64,000 nucleotides of DNA from Salinisphaera shabanensis E1L3A (lineage in GTDB: Bacteria; Pseudomonadota; Gammaproteobacteria; Nevskiales; Salinisphaeraceae). The translations under genes and the position numbers were made by a program. Shown piece by piece: positions 37,837-46,268 of the stretch; positions within the stretch are counted from its first letter, which is position 1; every line of letters begins with the position of its first letter. The notes under the pieces were generated by a model, which did not search any database, was not told where the DNA came from, and saw nothing but the letters and a program-made list of their open reading frames with translations. The DNA is taken from contig NZ_AFNV02000019.1 of the NCBI RefSeq assembly GCF_000215955.2, forward strand, positions 1-64,000. The letters are read 5' to 3'.

Positions 37837-39612
37837 ATGTCACTAGCCGCCTTGTTCACGCTGGCCGTGCTTGTCGCGGCTTTTGCGGCGCTGGCGCTGA
37901 CCTCGGTCGCGGTCGATGCCGTGCTCGTGGGGGCGCTGATCGCGCTGCTGCTCACCGGCGTCATCGACGCAGAATCGGCTTTCGCGGGTTTTGCCAACCC
38001 GGGCGTGATCACTATCGCAGCCCTTTATGTGGTGGTCGCAGGCCTGCGCGACACGGGCGCAACCCAGATGCTGGCCGCACGCGTGCTCAGAAAGCCGCGT
38101 TCGATCGCCCATGCGCAGACCCAGCTGGTGGTGCCAACCGCCATACTCAGCGCATTTTTGAACAATACGCCGGTGGTGGCAGCCCTCATCCCGGCCGTCT
38201 CCGACTGGTGTCGGAAACACGGCATGTCTGCGTCTCAGCTGATGATGCCGTTAAGCTTTGCCGCGATCCTGGGCGGCACCTGCACGCTGATCGGCACCAG
38301 CACCAATCTGCTCGTTAACAGTCTGCTCGTGCAACAGGGTCTGGACGACGGCCTGGGGATGTTCGAGCTCGCCTGGATCGGCTTGCCCATCACCGTGCTG
38401 GGCACAGCGCTGATGATCGGCGCCGGGCACTGGCTGCTACCCGACCGGACACCCGCGCTCGATCGTATGGACAATCCGCGCGAATATAGCGTCGAAATGA
38501 TGGTCGCCGCCGGCGGCCCGCTCGAAGGCCAGACCATCGAAGAAGCCGGACTGCGCCAGCTCCCGGGCATGTATCTGGCCGAAATCGAACGCGACGGCCA
38601 TATTCTGCCCGCCGTGTCACCGCGCGAACCGCTACAGGGGGAAGACCGGCTGGTGTTCGTGGGCATCGTGGATTCGGTCGTGCATCTGCACAAGACGCGC
38701 GGTCTGGTGCCGGCCACCGAGCAGATCTTCAAGCTCGATACACCGCGCCGGGCGCGGGTACTCATCGAAGCGGTGGTATCGCATAGCTGTCCGCTGGTCG
38801 GTCAGACCATTCGCGAAGGCGGCTTTCGCGGCTTGTACCACGCGGTTGTACTCGCCGTCGCGCGCGACGGCGCACGCATTCGACGCAAGATCGGCGATAT
38901 CGTGCTCCAGCCGGGCGATACGCTACTGCTCGAGGCACGTCCATCGTTCGCCGCCCAGCAGCGGCATTCGCGCGACTTCTTTCTGGTCAGCACGATCGAG
39001 GGTTCGCATCCACCTCAGCACCAGCGTGCCTATGCCGCAATCGGGATTATCGCCTTGCTCGTGATCTCGGTTGCGGTCGGTCTGATCGACATTCTCCACG
39101 GTGCGCTGGCGAGTGCCGTACTCATGGTACTCACCGGCTGTTGCTCGCTGGGGTCTGTGCGCAAGACTCTCGACTGGTCTTTGCTGGTCGCCATCGGTGC
39201 AGCGATCGGCATTGGCGCAGCCGTCCAGCAAACCGGGTTGGCCGAAACGATCGCCCAGGCATTCGTCGGTTTGGCCGGCAGCTCGAGCTATGCCGCGTTG
39301 ACTGGCCTGTTTGTAAGCACGGTGTTGATCTCGTCGATCGTGACCAATAACGCGGCAGCCGTGATCATGTTCCCGATTGCCGTCACACTCGCCCACGGCG
39401 CGTCGCAATCGGCCATGCCGTATGCAATCGTGGTGGTGATCGCAGCGTCGGCGAGCTTTCTTACCCCGATCGGCTATCAAACGAATCTCATGGTCTATGG
39501 CCCGGGCGGTTATCGATTCACCGATTTTCTACGCCTGGGCGCGCCGCTGACATTGCTCGTGGGCGTGATCACCATCGGCCTCGTGCCCTGGGTCTGGCCG
39601 CTGACCGGTTGA
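37837..39612 (+). CDS. SLC13-family anion permease with two TrkA-C domains
   Basis: A 591-residue inner-membrane carrier of the divalent-anion:sodium symporter type. N-terminal membrane helices fill about 1-200, with the first re-entrant signature LNNTPVVAALIP and the GTSTNLLVN motif; residues about 210-385 form two soluble TrkA-C (RCK_C) domains, and the second membrane half holds the inverted-repeat counterpart TNNAAAVIMFP and PIGYQTNLMVYGPGGY. This domain order is that of the SLC13 group with RCK domains; substrates of relatives include sulfate and C4-dicarboxylates. No clear ribosome site is visible, so the start is tentative. Confidence 0.88.
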   Translation: MSLAALFTLAVLVAAFAALALTSVAVDAVLVGALIALLLTGVIDAESAFAGFANPGVITIAALYVVVAGLRDTGATQMLAARVLRKPRSIAHAQTQLVVPTAILSAFLNNTPVVAALIPAVSDWCRKHGMSASQLMMPLSFAAILGGTCTLIGTSTNLLVNSLLVQQGLDDGLGMFELAWIGLPITVLGTALMIGAGHWLLPDRTPALDRMDNPREYSVEMMVAAGGPLEGQTIEEAGLRQLPGMYLAEIERDGHILPAVSPREPLQGEDRLVFVGIVDSVVHLHKTRGLVPATEQIFKLDTPRRARVLIEAVVSHSCPLVGQTIREGGFRGLYHAVVLAVARDGARIRRKIGDIVLQPGDTLLLEARPSFAAQQRHSRDFFLVSTIEGSHPPQHQRAYAAIGIIALLVISVAVGLIDILHGALASAVLMVLTGCCSLGSVRKTLDWSLLVAIGAAIGIGAAVQQTGLAETIAQAFVGLAGSSSYAALTGLFVSTVLISSIVTNNAAAVIMFPIAVTLAHGASQSAMPYAIVVVIAASASFLTPIGYQTNLMVYGPGGYRFTDFLRLGAPLTLLVGVITIGLVPWVWPLTG

Positions 39613-39685
39613 AGCCACCAATCGCGCCGTGGCGTCGCCCGACCGGATACCGTCCTGCTGACCCTCGACAAAGTACGCCGCCGCA

Positions 39686-39720
39686 TTGTGCACACAGGCT
39701 TTTGACAACGCTGTGGACAA
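39686..39720. repeat. DnaA-box-like unit 1
   Basis: Three 9-mers in fixed order: TTGTGCACA (39686-39694, forward), TTTTGACAA (39700-39708, reverse, two mismatches) and TGTGGACAA (39712-39720, reverse; its complement TTGTCCACA is the DnaA box favoured in GC-rich bacteria). Start-to-start spacing is 14 and 12 bases, the same as in units 3 and 4. The unit lies in the 500-base gap between the SLC13 and tautomerase genes, which has no gene. Confidence 0.6.
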
Positions 39721-39770
39721 CCCGTTGGTACCGTCGCGAAACGCTTGCGGCACAGGGTGTGCGGGCTTAT

Positions 39771-39787
39771 TGCGCAATTATTGATCA
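39771..39787. repeat. 17-bp AT-rich element, copy 1
   Basis: TGCGCAATTATTGATCA, containing a GATC site, is identical to 40632-40648. It begins 59 bases after the start of the reverse box of unit 1, exactly as copy 2 does after unit 3. Confidence 0.65.
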
Positions 39788-39916
39788 GCCTCGAATACCA
39801 AAGATATAGCGGCGCTGGCGACGAGTTGCGTCGCCTAAAAGCCAGTTCGTCACAAACGCTCGCGGTTCTGCTGTGGGTATTGTTCAGCGCGGTGGGCGGA
39901 CACATCCCGAATGCGG

Positions 39917-39953
39917 TGTTACACACAGGAGGACGGGATAAGCCTGTGGAAAA
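39917..39953. repeat. DnaA-box-like unit 2
   Basis: TGTTACACA (39917-39925), ACGGGATAA (39933-39941) and TGTGGAAAA (39945-39953). It is the most degenerate of the four units (spacing 16 and 12) but keeps the order and the final reverse box. A further TGTGGATCG follows at about 39990. Confidence 0.45.
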
Positions 39954-40112
39954 AATGCGCACAGAGCGCGGAATCGCCCACGCGAGGCCGTGTGGATCGG
40001 TATCGATCAATTTTCATCCAGGCGCGTTACGGCGCCCCATGAACATCACGCATTGCATGCGCTGGCTGCGATGTGCATTCATGGGCGTTCATCAAACGAA
40101 CGGAAAGCCTTC

Positions 40113-40511
40113 ATGCCTTATCTGCAACTCGACGTGCCCATCGAATATCCCCAGGAAACCAAACGGACGCTGGCACGGCGGCTGGGTGAAACCTACGCCG
40201 AGCGCATGCACACCACACCGCGTCGCGTAAGCGTGGGTTTTCGCGAACTCACCGGTGGCAGTCTCTGGCGTTGCGGCGAGGGGGAGCCTGAACCGGGCGT
40301 GGTAATGATGTGCGATATCCGCCGCGGACGCCCAACCGAATGGCGCGAAGAGCTGGCGATCGCCCTGCTCGACCTGTGTGTAGAACATCTGGAAGTGCCA
40401 CGCGAACGCATTGCTATCGAATTCACCCAGCATGCCGGCGATGAAATGTTTCGCGACGACGAAGGCTGGGCACGCGACTGGAGCGAATCCGAGGCCGAGT
40501 CGGACGCCTAG
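40113..40511 (+). CDS. Tautomerase superfamily protein
   Basis: A 132-residue protein of the tautomerase fold: two beta-alpha-beta halves, with Pro2 (the catalytic Pro1 after methionine removal) in MPYLQLDVPIEYP. The size and paired halves resemble the malonate semialdehyde decarboxylase/cis-CaaD-like or MIF-like members rather than the 62-residue 4-oxalocrotonate tautomerase. The chemistry and substrate are open. The ATG at 40113 is required for an N-terminal proline; the open frame before it (from 39990) is therefore not coding. The gene is enclosed by DnaA-box-like repeat units on both sides. Confidence 0.8.
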   Translation: MPYLQLDVPIEYPQETKRTLARRLGETYAERMHTTPRRVSVGFRELTGGSLWRCGEGEPEPGVVMMCDIRRGRPTEWREELAIALLDLCVEHLEVPRERIAIEFTQHAGDEMFRDDEGWARDWSESEAESDA

Positions 40512-40546
40512 AACGGTCTTTGCGGGCTGCTCGGCGGTACAAAATA

Positions 40547-40581
40547 GTTTTCACAATCGCACTGGACAAGCCTGTGGACAA
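40547..40581. repeat. DnaA-box-like unit 3
   Basis: GTTTTCACA (40547-40555), ACTGGACAA (40561-40569) and TGTGGACAA (40573-40581), spacing 14 and 12 bases. It begins 36 bases after the tautomerase stop. Confidence 0.6.
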
Positions 40582-40631
40582 GCCGTAGTCAAACCTCGCA
40601 AAGCATTGGCGGACCTGCATTCAGGCCACGC

Positions 40632-40648
40632 TGCGCAATTATTGATCA
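40632..40648. repeat. 17-bp AT-rich element, copy 2
   Basis: Exact copy of 39771-39787, again 59 bases from the start of the preceding TGTGGACAA. The sequence between box and element is also alignable (about 12 of 17 bases in TCGCAAAGCATTGGCGG versus TCGCGAAACGCTTGCGG), so the two segments are diverged copies of one module. Confidence 0.65.
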
Positions 40649-40714
40649 CGCGCCGCAGGCCTTGACGTACGGGGTTTTTGCCGATCCACACTAGGGTCGA
40701 ATATCCGCCCAGGT

Positions 40715-40749
40715 TTGTACACACAGCCTTGGGATAACGCTGTGGACAA
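40715..40749. repeat. DnaA-box-like unit 4
   Basis: TTGTACACA (40715-40723), TTGGGATAA (40729-40737) and TGTGGACAA (40741-40749), spacing 14 and 12. The rest of the 490-base gap (40512-41002) has no gene; CGATCCACA near 40682 is one more weak match, and the distal end carries the channel-gene terminator. Confidence 0.6.
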
Positions 40750-40945
40750 ATCGAGCACAGACGCCGCAAACGCCGGTCGTCACTGGACTGTCACATCGGC
40801 GGCTAATTTATGCGCAACAACGCCGCACCGTCGCCCGGCTTGCGCAATCCGGCGCGCCCCGCAATCTATCCGATAACCGACTAAACGGCGCCGAGCACAT
40901 ACATAATTCGCGATGCGGTTGATGTCGCAATCACGTATGGCGAGC

Positions 40946-40978
40946 AAAAAAAACCCGCGGCCTGGCATGGCCGCGGGT
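40946..40978 (-). terminator. Rho-independent terminator of the MscS-family gene
   Basis: On the minus strand ACCCGCGGCC/GGCCGCGGGT (10-bp perfect stem, 6-base loop) is followed by eight T, 25 bases after the stop of the gene at 41003-43426. Confidence 0.95.
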
Positions 40979-41002
40979 CACCGCTCCTAAAGCAGCAGTA
41001 CG

Positions 41003-43426
41003 CTAGGTATCTGCCGGCGCATCACCGGTTTCCTCCGGTGCGGCATCGTCGCCTTTACGCCGTGCCTTACGCGGCTCGGCATGTTCGCCACTGTCCACCG
41101 GCGCTTCGAGAATACGCAAGTTCGCCGGCGGCGCCTTGCCGTCCCGGTCCTCGCCGAAGTAGACCGTCTGATGCGGGAACGGAATCTCGATCCCGGCCCG
41201 ATCGAAATGCATCTTGACCAACCGGTTGAAGGCACGGCCCACGCCCCACTGCGTGCCCGGCTTGGTCTTGATCATGATCCGGATATTGACCGAGCTGTCG
41301 GCCAGCGCCGTCACACCCGGCACGGTCATGTCCTCGAGGATATTGCCGCGTACGTTCTCGTCGGCCTTGAGTTCCTCGAAAGCCTGACGCAGGTGATAGA
41401 CGGCGTTGTCGATATCCTCGCGGTAGCCGATGCCGTACTCGGTACGGAAGTAAGCGAAGTCGCGCTGATAGTTGGTTACAGTGCTTGCCGACGAGAACGG
41501 CACGATATGGTATGAGCCGTCCAGATCGCGAATACCGACGGAACGAATAGTGAGTCGTTCCGCGGTACCGGTCACACCACCTACCGTGACTACGTCGCCG
41601 GTGTTCATCGCATTCTCGAGCTGGATGAACACGCCGGTGATGATGTCCTGCACCAGCTTCTGGGCGCCGAAGCCGATGGCCAGACCCAGCACACCGGCAC
41701 CGGCGATCAACGGGCCGATATCCACACCAATCTGAGATAGCGAAATCATCAGCGTCATGGTGATGATCACGATCGCCAATGCGTTACGGAACAGCTCCAG
41801 AAGCGTTTCCTGACGCGGTGTAGGCTTGCCCGCACCGGTATTCGGGTTCAGACGGTGCTCGATAATGCTGGCTGCAATCAGCCAAAGCAGTGCCGCGGCC
41901 AGCAACACGATCGCCACGCGGGTCAGCGTGGAAACGGTCTGCAGACCGACATCCGAGGCAAGCCATGCGCCCAGATCGAACAGGTCCCAGGCATTGGCCA
42001 CCACCAGCGCGAATACCACCAGGATCACCACCCGAATAACCTTGAGCGCATTGGGCACGTAGGAATTCACCCGCGCCTCGAGCATGGGCAGCTTGGCGCG
42101 GACGTTGTCCGAGAACGTCACACGCTTACCGATCGCCTTCGATAGCAAGCCGGAAAGGCCAAGGGCAACCGCCGCCGCGATGAGTGTTTCCAGGGTCGCC
42201 GACAACATGAACGGCAGCGCATTCGTCGGATCGACCTGGCTGGAAACGAACAGCGTGGTGAAATAAGCCACGGCCAGAATCACCCACAGCTTCGACATCA
42301 GCTTGAACAGCACACCGAAGAAGCCGATCGACGCCGTCTCCGACATCCGATGCAGGCGTTCATTGAACAGCTGACGGTTTTTGAAAATAACCACCAGCGC
42401 GTAGATATAGGCGCCACCCATGAGCAGAAAGCTCACAACCGCGCCCAGAAAGAACGACAGCTGTACGTTGATGATCGGCACCAGCACCAGCAGGCCGTAG
42501 CCGATGATGCCGACGAACCAGCGCAGACGCACGCTCCACCAACCGGCGATGGAACTGGGTATGTTGATCAACCGCAGGCTGTCGTAACGCGCTGCAAACA
42601 CGGCACGAATCGCGACTTTGGTGAGCTCGATAAGCGCGAAAGCGTTGATGAACAACGACTCGCGCGTGCCGATGCTGCCGGCCTCGCCGAACGCGTAGAG
42701 GCCGGCCAGATAGCCCGCGCCGCAGGCCAGAAGAACGACCGCAACATCGACGATTGCCGCCAGTACGATGGCTGTACCTCGTCGAATCAGCACGCCGGCG
42801 CCGGTTTCGGCGCGCTGTGAAAACCGGCCGATTGCCGAAAACACCGTGCCCGCGAGCAAACGCAGAACCAGAAAGGAAGCCACCGTCGCGACGCCCACCA
42901 ACGCAAATGTAGTAATCGCGGCGACGAACGCGGACATATCGAATTCCGGCCCCGGGCCGCGATCTTCATCAAGCGACGTGAGCATCGTCCACGTAGCCGA
43001 TACACGCTCGCCGATTACCTCGGCCCACCCGGCCGTGGTCTGGGCGAAACGCCGGGCAAAGGACACCCGCTCTTCGCTGGCGGCGGCCTGTTCGGCTGTC
43101 GCGCTATCGCCGTCGGGGGCTTTTTCCAGCGCCGGATCCTGGCCGGCCTCGGGCGGCGGCGGCAATGCGCTCTCGGCGTTCTCGTCATTACCCGCCTGTG
43201 CCGCCTGCCGCAGCTGATCGACGATCTGCGCGCGCGATTCGTCGTTTTCCAGTAAATCGGCGAGTTGCGTGAGTGGCAACACTTCGCTGGCGGTATCGCC
43301 GTTGGGCGTTTCACCCGACTGCTGGGCCATCGCCTGGGGAGCAATGACCGTTACTACAAGGGCAAAAAACAGAACGAATATCCGCAGGGCGTCAAACGCC
43401 GGTCGCGAAGCGCAGGCTCGATTCAT
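41003..43426 (-). CDS. Large MscS-family mechanosensitive ion channel
   Basis: An 807-residue channel. A signal peptide (about 1-35, ending PQAMAQ) and an acidic periplasmic region lead to about ten hydrophobic segments and then the MscS core: GVLGLAIGFGAQKLVQD is the pore helix, followed by the beta domain NTGDVVTVGGVTGTAERLTI and the alpha/beta cytoplasmic domain. It releases solutes on hypo-osmotic shock. The added N-terminal helices resemble MscK/YbdG/YnaI-type channels. ATG at 43426 with AGGAAAGA upstream starts the signal peptide; the open frame to 43552 crosses the 16-bp inverted repeat and is unlikely to be translated. Confidence 0.9.
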   Translation of the reverse strand: MNRACASRPAFDALRIFVLFFALVVTVIAPQAMAQQSGETPNGDTASEVLPLTQLADLLENDESRAQIVDQLRQAAQAGNDENAESALPPPPEAGQDPALEKAPDGDSATAEQAAASEERVSFARRFAQTTAGWAEVIGERVSATWTMLTSLDEDRGPGPEFDMSAFVAAITTFALVGVATVASFLVLRLLAGTVFSAIGRFSQRAETGAGVLIRRGTAIVLAAIVDVAVVLLACGAGYLAGLYAFGEAGSIGTRESLFINAFALIELTKVAIRAVFAARYDSLRLINIPSSIAGWWSVRLRWFVGIIGYGLLVLVPIINVQLSFFLGAVVSFLLMGGAYIYALVVIFKNRQLFNERLHRMSETASIGFFGVLFKLMSKLWVILAVAYFTTLFVSSQVDPTNALPFMLSATLETLIAAAVALGLSGLLSKAIGKRVTFSDNVRAKLPMLEARVNSYVPNALKVIRVVILVVFALVVANAWDLFDLGAWLASDVGLQTVSTLTRVAIVLLAAALLWLIAASIIEHRLNPNTGAGKPTPRQETLLELFRNALAIVIITMTLMISLSQIGVDIGPLIAGAGVLGLAIGFGAQKLVQDIITGVFIQLENAMNTGDVVTVGGVTGTAERLTIRSVGIRDLDGSYHIVPFSSASTVTNYQRDFAYFRTEYGIGYREDIDNAVYHLRQAFEELKADENVRGNILEDMTVPGVTALADSSVNIRIMIKTKPGTQWGVGRAFNRLVKMHFDRAGIEIPFPHQTVYFGEDRDGKAPPANLRILEAPVDSGEHAEPRKARRKGDDAAPEETGDAPADT

Positions 43427-43518
43427 ATCGCGTCTTTCCTCGATAGATACGGAGAGCGTAATAGTCGTTACCGCACCGCAGCACGCCAACCGACCGTGAT
43501 TTGGCGCATATAATGACC

Positions 43519-43558
43519 GCAGCAGTGCACAGTGACAAATTGCACTGTGCACTGCTGC
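43519..43558. promoter_or_regulatory. Perfect 16-bp inverted repeat upstream of the MscS-family gene
   Basis: Arms GCAGCAGTGCACAGTG (43519-43534) and CACTGTGCACTGCTGC (43543-43558) are exact reverse complements with an 8-base spacer (ACAAATTG). No T-run follows on either strand. It lies 93 bases before the channel ATG and 156 from the nuclease remnant. It could be a regulator-binding palindrome, a stable mRNA hairpin in the channel leader, or the relic of a mobile element end. Confidence 0.6.
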
Positions 43559-43714
43559 ATGGGTTGGCTATGTCCGAAGGCAACGATTTGGCCGCCAGAC
43601 CACCGTTGCGTTCGCCAATTCACGTTCCGCGTTGCCGTACTGGCGATAACCCCGTCGGTCATGCGTGGCTAACCACGACGTACCAAGCGAACCTTTCACG
43701 CGGGTTAGGCATGA

Positions 43715-44295
43715 TTACCGAGGTTCGTTCAAAGGCTTGGCCATAATCAGGCATGTACTGCCGTCGCTGCCGATCACGATTTCGGTGGTCGGCAGATTGG
43801 TCTCGTCGCCGCCGGGCTCAAACTCGGTGACCGTACCCGCCACTTCGACCACATCGCCGACGGCGACCGGAGCGCCGTCGCGACGGATCGGCTCACCGCC
43901 GGTAAACACCAGAACGGCGTCGCTGATGGCGCTGTTCGCATCGCCGACCGGATCCTGAAAATAGAAGCTGTTACTGGTGATTGCCGTCGCTACACCCGGC
44001 ACGCCTGCCACCGCATTGTCGCGCTGGGGTGAAAGGTGCACCGCGCCCTGAATATCGTAAATACGCAAGCCGATGACGGCGTTATCCGGAATGCCTTCGT
44101 CATCCGGCGTACCGGTGTCTGGCCTACTGCTGTGGCCATATTCAGTGTAGCGAGCGCGGCGACAAACGTGCGCGTATCGGAATCGGCCTCGTTAATGAGA
44201 ATCGACGCCTGCGCATAGGCACCGGTCGCAATAGAACAACAGAGCGCGGCCGCGGTCAGACGAAGCGCGTGCAGCGTGGATAAGGCGCATGCCAA
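43715..44295 (-). pseudogene. Remnant of a secreted nuclease (ExeM/NucH-like)
   Basis: The first frame (44295 to about 44110) gives a signal peptide ending TGAYAQ and ASILINEADSDT, the start of a lamin-tail domain. The reading then has to shift frame near 44110 to continue as DTGTPDDEGIPDNAV and IYDIQGAVHLSP, SNSFYFQDPVGD, VAVGDVVEVAGTVTEF, which are the OB-fold blocks of extracellular endonuclease/exonuclease proteins. It stops at 43715, so the catalytic phosphatase-like domain is missing. Most of the lamin-tail domain is gone as well. Not functional as a nuclease. Confidence 0.75.
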
Positions 44296-44410
44296 CCGAT
44301 TACGCGTTCAATACGAACCACTCCAGCCTGGCGACGATACGTGACAGCTTGCGGTCGCGGGCATCACCGGATGCTGACAGCGCCCGCATGCTGCGCGGCC
44401 GCACGGTGCT

Positions 44411-45061
44411 TCAGCCGGAAACGGTTCCGTGAGACGCTGGGGAAGCTGCCGCGCGGTCGTACAAAGCAGCCAGACACTTGCGGTGGAAGTAGTCTTTTTG
44501 TTCACGCAGTGAGAACAATCGAGGTGCGAACAGCCAGGTTTGGGTTACGCCCATGAGATAGGTGTAGGTCTGGAGCGCCAGCGCTGGCGCAGGGTCGCCC
44601 TCGGGCAACAGGCCGTGTTGCCGCGCTTGGCCGATCAGCGTTTCGAACAGCTCGATAATCGCTCGAGTCAGTTCACGCTCGCGACGTACGGTTCGAGCCA
44701 TACGCTGGGTAAGTTCGGTCTTGTTCATGAGAATTTCGAACGACTGGCGATGACGCTTGTCATCCACCAGCAGATCGAACCAGCCCATGATAAAAGAGCT
44801 CAGGCGGTCGACCGGATCAGGCGTATCGGCACGCGCAGTGTCGACCAGCGCCTGTAGCGGCGTCTGCGAATAGGCGATCACCGCCTCGAACAGTTCGTCC
44901 TTGTTCTTGAAATGCCAATAGATCGGGCCGCGACTCATGCCGGCGTCCTTTGCGATCATCGCCAGAGTGGTGCCGGAATAGCCGTGCCGGCTGAATAGCC
45001 GCAGGCCAGCATCGATGACCTTGAGCCGGGTCTGCTCGGCCTGTTCTGGAGTACGTCTCAT
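44411..45061 (-). CDS. TetR/AcrR-family transcriptional regulator
   Basis: A 216-residue repressor. The DNA-binding helix-turn-helix is at about 27-50 (TTLAMIAKDAGMSRGPIYWHF), and the remaining helices form a ligand domain close to the AcrR/TtgR type (FSRHGYSGTT, TYLMGVTQTWLF). No efflux genes are nearby; it lies downstream of the substrate-binding protein and glnT on the same strand. The TATACA-N8-TGTATA palindrome at 47719-47742 is a plausible target, because AcrR operators have similar spacing and composition. Ligand unknown. Confidence 0.9.
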   Translation of the reverse strand: MRRTPEQAEQTRLKVIDAGLRLFSRHGYSGTTLAMIAKDAGMSRGPIYWHFKNKDELFEAVIAYSQTPLQALVDTARADTPDPVDRLSSFIMGWFDLLVDDKRHRQSFEILMNKTELTQRMARTVRRERELTRAIIELFETLIGQARQHGLLPEGDPAPALALQTYTYLMGVTQTWLFAPRLFSLREQKDYFHRKCLAALYDRAAASPASHGTVSG

Positions 45062-45097
45062 GGCGTCATGATCGGTAGCGTGGCCCCTGCACGCAAG

Positions 45098-45129
45098 ACG
45101 GGCGGCCGACTTCGCCGCCGACCGCCCGT
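45098..45129 (-). terminator. GC-rich hairpin between substrate-binding protein and tetR genes
   Basis: ACGGGCGG (45098-45105) and CCGCCCGT (45122-45129) pair, with further inner complementarity. It lies 26 bases after the substrate-binding protein stop on the minus strand. Only a short T-rich stretch follows, so it may be an attenuator or an mRNA-stabilising hairpin. Confidence 0.45.
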
Positions 45130-45154
45130 TTGTAGTGCCGGGGTGAGCTACGCT

Positions 45155-46225
45155 CTAGAGCGCGTCGTCAGCCGCCATCTGCATATAGGTGGTATCGAAG
45201 CGCAGGTTGAGATTGCTCTCATCGCCCAGGATCCGATCGCCGGGAAACTCGATACCGACAAAATCGGCGCTGGCTGCGCCCTCGCCCAGCAAGCCCTTTT
45301 CGAACGAGAACTGACGCACGCTATCCATGGCCTCATAGGCCTGGTCGCTGGAGATGAACTCGATCGCGGCACCCGGCGTATAGAACATCTTCATACCGTC
45401 GAGCTGGGCTTCGTAGCCTTCACGATCGGTACCCGAGGCTTCGCCCAGATAGGCTCGCACTTCTCTGCCCTTGGCGGTATCCGCGCCGAGATCGGCCATC
45501 ATTTCGTACCAGGCGCCGACCAGTGCCTTGCCGAGCGCCGGGTTCACTTTCAGCGTTTCGGTATTCACCAGCGTGAGGTCCTTGATGTGACCCGGGATCT
45601 GGCTGGAATCGAAGATTTCGTGAGAACCGGGCGTTTCAGCGACCGTGCTCAGCAAAGGGTTCCAGGTGACGACCGTACGGACGGTGTTGCCCTGAAACGC
45701 GGCAACGATATCCGCATCCGAGGTATTGACCAGATTCACGTCGGGTTCGGCCAGGCCATTTTGTTCCAATGCGCGGGCCAGCAAATAGTGTGAGACGGAC
45801 AGCTGCACGAGATTGATCGTCTCGCCTTCGAGTTCGGCAACCGACTTGGCATCCTTGGAAACGATACCGTCGTTGCCGTTGGAATAATCGCCCACGATCA
45901 ACGCCGTGGTGTCGACGCCGGAGGCCGCGGGAATGGATAGCGCATCCATGCTGGTTGCCACCACACCATCGAACTGGCCGGTCGTGTACTGGTTGATGGA
46001 CTCGATGTAATCATTGATTTGAACGATTTCTACATCGATATCGTATTTATCGGCCCATTTGTCCATGATTCCGGAGGTTTTTACATAGTCCCAGGGGATC
46101 CAGCCGGCATAGATGGTCCAGGCGATTCGAAACGAATCACGTTTGCCGGCGGCCTGGGCTGTGCCCAGGCTGGCGGTCAGTGCAATCGCTGCGACAGCCA
46201 GCGTTAAAGATTTCTTGAAGTTCAT
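45155..46225 (-). CDS. NMT1/SsuA-type ABC transporter substrate-binding protein
   Basis: A 356-residue periplasmic binding protein with a signal peptide (about 1-25, ending GTAQA). The mature part starts FRIAWTIYAGWIPWDYV, which resembles the putative urea/amide binding proteins of the NMT1-THI5 family, with two lobes and a VVTWNPLLS hinge. No permease or ATPase gene is adjacent, which is unusual; they must lie elsewhere or be lost. It sits 43 bases downstream of glnT on the same strand and probably delivers a nitrogen compound for GlnT. Confidence 0.85.
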   Translation of the reverse strand: MNFKKSLTLAVAAIALTASLGTAQAAGKRDSFRIAWTIYAGWIPWDYVKTSGIMDKWADKYDIDVEIVQINDYIESINQYTTGQFDGVVATSMDALSIPAASGVDTTALIVGDYSNGNDGIVSKDAKSVAELEGETINLVQLSVSHYLLARALEQNGLAEPDVNLVNTSDADIVAAFQGNTVRTVVTWNPLLSTVAETPGSHEIFDSSQIPGHIKDLTLVNTETLKVNPALGKALVGAWYEMMADLGADTAKGREVRAYLGEASGTDREGYEAQLDGMKMFYTPGAAIEFISSDQAYEAMDSVRQFSFEKGLLGEGAASADFVGIEFPGDRILGDESNLNLRFDTTYMQMAADDAL

Positions 46226-46268
46226 CGGTCAGGTCTCCCGGTTCGTGGTCCAGTCACTCGAAAATGGC

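Noticed and set aside
39990-40112. N-terminal extension of the tautomerase
   Set aside because: The catalytic proline must directly follow the start methionine, which only the ATG at 40113 provides.
39601-41000. Chromosomal oriC with dnaA-dnaN or mnmG-mioC neighbours
   Set aside because: None of the usual origin neighbours is present and strand bias of genes does not switch here, so I report the boxes as an unexplained locus and not as oriC.
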